NCBI RefSeq assembly: GCF_001905005.1
Contig: NZ_LWKZ01000012.1
Span: 301,061-365,060 of the forward strand
Reading direction: 5' to 3'
DNA length: 64,000 bases
Origin: Streptomyces sp. CB02923
GTDB taxonomy: Bacteria; Actinomycetota; Actinomycetes; Streptomycetales; Streptomycetaceae
Each line of letters starts with the position of its first letter. The stretch's first letter is position 1. The notes beneath the pieces are model-generated. The model saw only the letters and a list, made by a program, of their open reading frames with translations, was not told the DNA's origin and made no database searches. The translations under genes and the position numbers were made by a program. Of this stretch, positions 60,647 to 64,000 are shown one piece after another.

Positions 60647-61732
60647 ATGGCCGACTGGGACATCAAGAAGCTGCGCATCCTGCGCACCCTCCACGAGCTG
60701 GGCACGGTCACCGCGGCCGCCGAAGCGCTGCACCTGACGCCCTCGGCGGTCTCGCAGCAGCTGTCCGGCCTGGCCAGGCAGCTCGGGGTCACGCTCCTGG
60801 AGGCCCACGGCCGGCGCGTACGCCTGACGGACGCCGCGCACCTGGTCCTGCGGCACGCCGAAGCCGTCTTCGCGCAACTGGAGCGCGCGGACGCCGAGTT
60901 GCTCGGCTACCTCCAGGGCGAGGCGGGAGAGGTGCGGCTGGGCGCGTTCTCCACCTCGATTCCCGCGCTGGTGGTCCCCGCCGTACGGGACCTGCGCGGC
61001 TCGCACCCCGGCCTCGCGGTGTCCGTACGGGAGGCGGAGGCGGCGGAGGCGTACGAGCTGCTGGCGGAGGGGAGCGTGGACCTCGCGCTCTCGCTGGCCG
61101 CGCACGCGCCCACGCCGCGCGACCCGAAGTTCACCCGCCTCGCGCTGCTCGCCGACCCGCTGGACGTGGCGCTGCCCGCCGGGCACCCGCTGGCGGACGA
61201 GCCGGGGCTGCGGCTGGCCGACCTGGCGGGCGAGCAGTGGATCTACGGCAGCAGCGGCCCCTGGTCGCAGATCACGACGGCCGCGTGCGAGCACGCCGGT
61301 TTCGTGCCGGAGCGGGCGCACGCCGCCGCCGACTGGGACGCGATCCTGGCCATGGTCGGTGCGGGCATGGGGGTCGCGCTGGTGCCCCGGATGGCGATGT
61401 CCGGGGTACGGGGCCGGACCGGGCCGGGATCCGGGGCGCGGGGACGGACCGGGCCGGGGCGGGAGGCCGTCGCCGCGGCGCAGTCCGAAGCGGTGGAGTC
61501 CGAAGCGGCGCAGTCTGAAGCGGTGGAGTCCGGGGTGGCGCAGTCCGGGATGGCGGAGTCCGGAGTGGCGGTGCGGGTGCTGCGGGCCGACCAGCCGCGG
61601 CGGCACGTCGTGGCGGCGGTGCGGCGCGGGGCGGAAGGGGCGCCGGGGCTGGAGCGGGTGCTGGCGGCGCTCCGGCGGGTGGCCGCGGGCCTGGCCGTGC
61701 CACCGGATGCGGCAGCCGACGGCGGCCGGTGA
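60647..61732 (+). CDS. LysR-family transcriptional regulator with repeat insertion
   Basis: 361 residues. N-terminal winged helix: KLRILRTLHELGTVTAAAEALHLTPSAVSQQLSGLARQLGVTLLEAHGRRVRLT. The periplasmic-binding-like effector domain follows: GEVRLGAFSTSIPALVVPAV, VDLALSLAAH, LDVALPAGHPLAD, GAGMGVALVPRMAM. Near its end a Gly-Arg stretch and six pentapeptide repeats (SEAVE, SEAAQ, SEAVE, SGVAQ, SGMAE, SGVAV; DNA period 15 bp, 61484-61573) interrupt the fold before VRVLRADQPRRHVVAAVRRG. It may regulate the downstream allantoicase. The start codon 60647 has no clear ribosome site. Confidence 0.88.
   Translation: MADWDIKKLRILRTLHELGTVTAAAEALHLTPSAVSQQLSGLARQLGVTLLEAHGRRVRLTDAAHLVLRHAEAVFAQLERADAELLGYLQGEAGEVRLGAFSTSIPALVVPAVRDLRGSHPGLAVSVREAEAAEAYELLAEGSVDLALSLAAHAPTPRDPKFTRLALLADPLDVALPAGHPLADEPGLRLADLAGEQWIYGSSGPWSQITTAACEHAGFVPERAHAAADWDAILAMVGAGMGVALVPRMAMSGVRGRTGPGSGARGRTGPGREAVAAAQSEAVESEAAQSEAVESGVAQSGMAESGVAVRVLRADQPRRHVVAAVRRGAEGAPGLERVLAALRRVAAGLAVPPDAAADGGR
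61484..61573 (+). repeat. Tandem repeat, 6 x 15 bp, inside the LysR gene
   Basis: Six 15-bp units starting at 61484, 61499, 61514, 61529, 61544 and 61559 encode in-frame pentapeptides of the form S-(E/G)-(A/V/M)-(V/A)-(E/Q/V). Confidence 0.9.
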
Positions 61733-61744
61733 CCCTCCAGCCCG

Positions 61745-61921
61745 GCCATTCCCCCTTCACCATTCCCCCTTCGCCGTCCCCCCTCGCCATTCCCCCTTCA
61801 CCGTTCAGCTCGCCTGAACGTAACCTCCAGAAACTTTCGATAGACCTGGAGAAATCGTTCCTGCCATCGTCAAGGAGTCCGTGTCACCCCTCACCCCTCA
61901 CCCCCTCCCCGAAGGGCAGAG
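61745..61921 (+). promoter_or_regulatory. Upstream region of the allantoicase gene
   Basis: 61745-61803 is a short pyrimidine-rich repeat (CATTCCCCCTTCAC-type units, period ~14-15). The probable promoter/operator area is 61820-61860, which holds GAAACTTTC and the related pattern TCGATAG. CTCCAG and CTGGAG form a weak inverted repeat about 61827-61851. No consensus is recognised. Confidence 0.35.
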
Positions 61922-63079
61922 ATGACCACCACTCCGGCCGTTGCCTCCTCCACCGACCCGCACGCCAACGACGCCGCACCGTACGGCGGCGGCGACCCCT
62001 ACGCGGACTACCGTGGCGGGGACTTCCCCTTCACCTCGCTCGTCGACCTCGCCGACCGCCGGTTCGGTGCCGGTGTCATCGCCGCCAACGACGAGTTCTT
62101 CGCCGAGCGCGAGAACCTGCTGAAGCCCGGCCCCGCGGTCTTCGACCCGGAGCGCTTCGGCCACAAGGGCAAGATCATGGACGGCTGGGAGACCCGGCGG
62201 CGGCGCGGGGCCGACGGCGCGCACCCCTTCCCCGCCGAGGACGAGCACGACTGGGCGCTGATCCGCCTCGCCGCCGCCGGCGTCATCCGGGGCGTCATCG
62301 TCGACACCGCCCACTTCCGCGGCAACTACCCGCAGCAGATCACCGTCGAGGCCACCGCGCTCCCCGGCAGCCCGAGCCCCGCCGACCTGCTCGCCGACGA
62401 CGTGAAGTGGGAGGAGATCGTCCCCCGTACGCCGGTGCGCGGCCACGCCGCCAACGGCTTCGCGGTGACGGCCGAGCGCCGCTTCACCCACCTGCGCCTC
62501 AAGCAGCACCCCGACGGCGGCGTCGCCCGGCTGCGGGTGCACGGCGAGGTCGTGCCCGACCCGGCGTGGCTGGACGTGCTGGGCACCGTCGACCTGGCGT
62601 CCGTCATGCACGGCGGCGTCGTCGAGGACGCCTCCGACCGCTTCTACTCCTCGCCCGCGCAGATCATCCAGCCCGACCTGTCCCGCAAGATGGACGACGG
62701 CTGGGAGAACCGCCGCCGCCGCGTCCGCGACACCAACGACTGGGTACGGTTCCGGCTGGCCGCGCAGGGCGGGATACGCGCCGTCGAGATCGACACCGCG
62801 TACCTGAAGGGCAACTCGGCGGGCTGGGCGGCGCTCTACGGATGCGACGCGGAGACCGCCGACCCGGCCGACGACGCGGCCTGGTTCGAGATCCTGCCGC
62901 AGACCCGGCTCCAGCCCGACACCCCGCACCGCTTCGCGCTCCCGCGCCCGGTGACCGCCACCCACGTACGGCTGGACGTCTTCCCCGACGGCGGCCTGGC
63001 CCGGCTGCGCCTGCACGGCGACCTCACCGACACCGGCCGCGCCGCACTCGCCCGCCGCTTCGACGAGTTGTGCGGCTGA
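61922..63079 (+). CDS. alc: Allantoicase
   Basis: 385 residues, standard length. Two repeat domains are each of the beta-jelly-roll allantoicase type: FTSLVDLADRRFGAGVIAANDEFFAERENLL, GKIMDGWETRRRR, DWALIRLAAAGVIRGVIVDTAHFRGNYPQQ and, in the second half, KMDDGWENRRRR, DWVRFRLAAQGGIRAVEIDTAYLKGNSAGW. It hydrolyses allantoate to ureidoglycolate and urea in purine degradation. Unlike many Streptomyces loci, no allantoinase gene lies beside it in this window. AAGGGCAGAG precedes the ATG. Confidence 0.95.
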   Translation: MTTTPAVASSTDPHANDAAPYGGGDPYADYRGGDFPFTSLVDLADRRFGAGVIAANDEFFAERENLLKPGPAVFDPERFGHKGKIMDGWETRRRRGADGAHPFPAEDEHDWALIRLAAAGVIRGVIVDTAHFRGNYPQQITVEATALPGSPSPADLLADDVKWEEIVPRTPVRGHAANGFAVTAERRFTHLRLKQHPDGGVARLRVHGEVVPDPAWLDVLGTVDLASVMHGGVVEDASDRFYSSPAQIIQPDLSRKMDDGWENRRRRVRDTNDWVRFRLAAQGGIRAVEIDTAYLKGNSAGWAALYGCDAETADPADDAAWFEILPQTRLQPDTPHRFALPRPVTATHVRLDVFPDGGLARLRLHGDLTDTGRAALARRFDELCG

Positions 63080-64000
63080 GCGGCGTTAGCCCCTGCTCTC
63101 GTGGCACGCGGTGTCGCGAAAGCGTCCGGCGGTGGCCGGCGACGCGCCATCGGCAAGGGCGCGCAGGGCAGCAGTGGCGCAGACCCTTGTCGACAGGTAC
63201 CTAAATCGATGTGCGCATTAGCAACTCAATTTGAGGGAGATTTGAGCATCGTAAACCGCCGAACCCGGAGTGCGCCGAAATAGCACCCCGGGTTCGTCGG
63301 TGTGGAGTGTTTGGCGTCACTCCCCGGCGGATTTGCGGCGTCGCGACACTATCCTTGGGCCCGGCCGCCGACCGGCTGTCGCAGGCGTGTCCTGTACGTG
63401 CCCGTGGTCGGACGACGGCCAGCTCAGGACGTGGTCTCCGCGTCCGGCGAGAGCCGCCGCCCCTGCTCCAACGGCCAAGGTAGGGAAGGGGCGGCGGTTT
63501 CCGGAGGGCAGGCTTTTGCAGGCCGGGGCGCATGTCGTCCGGGTTCCTGGGGTCGGAATGTTCTTTGCAGGGGTGATCCTTTTCCCCGGGTGGACCACTT
63601 GGCTTCGGCAGTCGCACGGAGGGTCGCCCGGGTGGTGATGTGCGCAATCCCCAAGGGGCCTTGTTGGTCGGGCCTGTCCCGGTCTGCCCGGTGGGCGCCG
63701 TAAGGCGCGGACGAAGGACGGCGGAAAACGTTCAGCGGTGAACCAGTTACCCGTATCGAGCGATCGGTTCACGAACAGGAAGCTGCAACGATCATGAAAA
63801 CCTCGCGAGGCAAGAGGGCTTACGCTGTCGCGTTGGTCACATTGACGCCCAGTTAGGCATCACCTTCTGTTGCCTATTCGTTACGTATGGTTTTCGAATC
63901 GGCTGGGTGCTGCGGCGTCGCGGTCCGGCCCCCCGAAGGCTTGACGCGCTACCCGTGAGTAGATGAGGGGCGTCTGCGTTCTTTGAGCTGAATGGCTGTC
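63080..64000. other. Intergenic region at the window end
   Basis: No convincing gene is present. A hairpin (63260-63296) lies in an AT-richer stretch. Tiny open frames exist: a 13-codon TTG frame at 63242-63283 with GAGGGAG upstream, and a 20-residue ATG frame at 63794-63856 (MKTSRGKRAYAVALVTLTPS). Neither has supporting features beyond position. The last 150 nt have lower GC and TTGACG-like elements, suggesting the promoter of a gene beyond the window. Confidence 0.5.
63260..63296. terminator. Hairpin downstream of the allantoicase gene
   Basis: CGAACCCGG (63260-63268) pairs with CCGGGTTCG (63288-63296), with inner GTGC/GCAC pairs. It lies 180 nt after the allantoicase stop, so it may terminate that transcript or a short leader. 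Confidence 0.6.

Noticed and set aside
63101..63283. 60-codon plus-strand frame after the allantoicase gene
   Set aside because: No ribosome site at its start and mixed composition; only its last 13 codons have a nearby Shine-Dalgarno-like sequence, and that spacing is too short to be convincing.
1..64000. CRISPR arrays, insertion sequences or prophage
   Set aside because: No repeat-spacer arrays, transposases, terminal inverted repeats around genes, or phage structural genes were found; the repeats seen are short tandem ones.

Overview
The window is high-GC actinobacterial chromosome, almost certainly Streptomyces. The evidence is frequent GTG/TTG starts, GTGA/ATGA gene overlaps, a LAETG-anchored thioester surface protein, an ATP-binding/XRE/DUF397 gene set, rare TTA codons confined to one accessory gene, and sugar importers without their own ATPase. 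Much of the gene order looks like conserved chromosomal core, with a few accessory insertions. All functions come from reading the sequence and from remembered family features; no search was run.

Layout. 1-1.7 kb: a DUF1707 protein, an EspR-like regulator and tRNA-Arg(UCU). 1.9-7.0 kb: two dynamin-like GTPases (dynA, dynB) followed by an SsbB-type single-strand DNA-binding protein, probably a sporulation septation/segregation group. 7.4-14.2 kb: a sortase-anchored surface protein, ettA, a thioesterase, an uncharacterised protein, a truncated haemoglobin (minus strand) and a PCMT-like methyltransferase. 14.3-27.1 kb, all minus: a seven-gene phospho-signalling array read as GlnX-like membrane sensor, GlnH-like binding protein, helical protein, PknG-like kinase, PP2C phosphatase, VWA protein, FHA protein. 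27.5-34.6 kb, all minus: a ROK regulator, ABC sugar importer, GH4 hydrolase and sugar kinase that match the Streptomyces csnR-K (glucosamine oligosaccharide) operon, with a palindromic operator before the regulator.

34.6-40.2 kb: ATPase, XRE regulator and two DUF397 genes, then a convergent three-subunit molybdenum hydroxylase operon. 40.4-45.7 kb: a 1586-residue RHS/YD-repeat polymorphic toxin with an N-terminal WXG100-like helical region and an overlapping immunity candidate. 45.8-50.1 kb: an MscS channel, an HNH endonuclease, a duplicated Phd-like antitoxin-type protein with two TTA codons, a membrane protein, and a RelE/ParE-like small protein antisense to the membrane protein's tail. 50.3-59.4 kb: secreted glycan hydrolases (GH84, GH29), MalQ with a small coupled upstream gene, and a small membrane protein. 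59.6-63.1 kb: acyl-ACP desaturase with a palindromic upstream site, a LysR regulator and allantoicase. The last 0.9 kb shows no convincing gene.

How the parts work together. The GlnX/GlnH/PknG trio suggests sensing of extracellular amino acids feeding a Ser/Thr kinase. In this operon the sensor genes sit with the kinase's likely phosphatase, an FHA phosphothreonine reader and a VWA adaptor. The csn-type operon imports, hydrolyses and phosphorylates amino sugars and probably shares the general ATPase MsiK. The RHS toxin/immunity pair and the Phd-like/RelE-like genes are the main conflict-type loci. Several short-period tandem repeats lie in gaps and inside genes, which suggests frequent local slippage in this genome.
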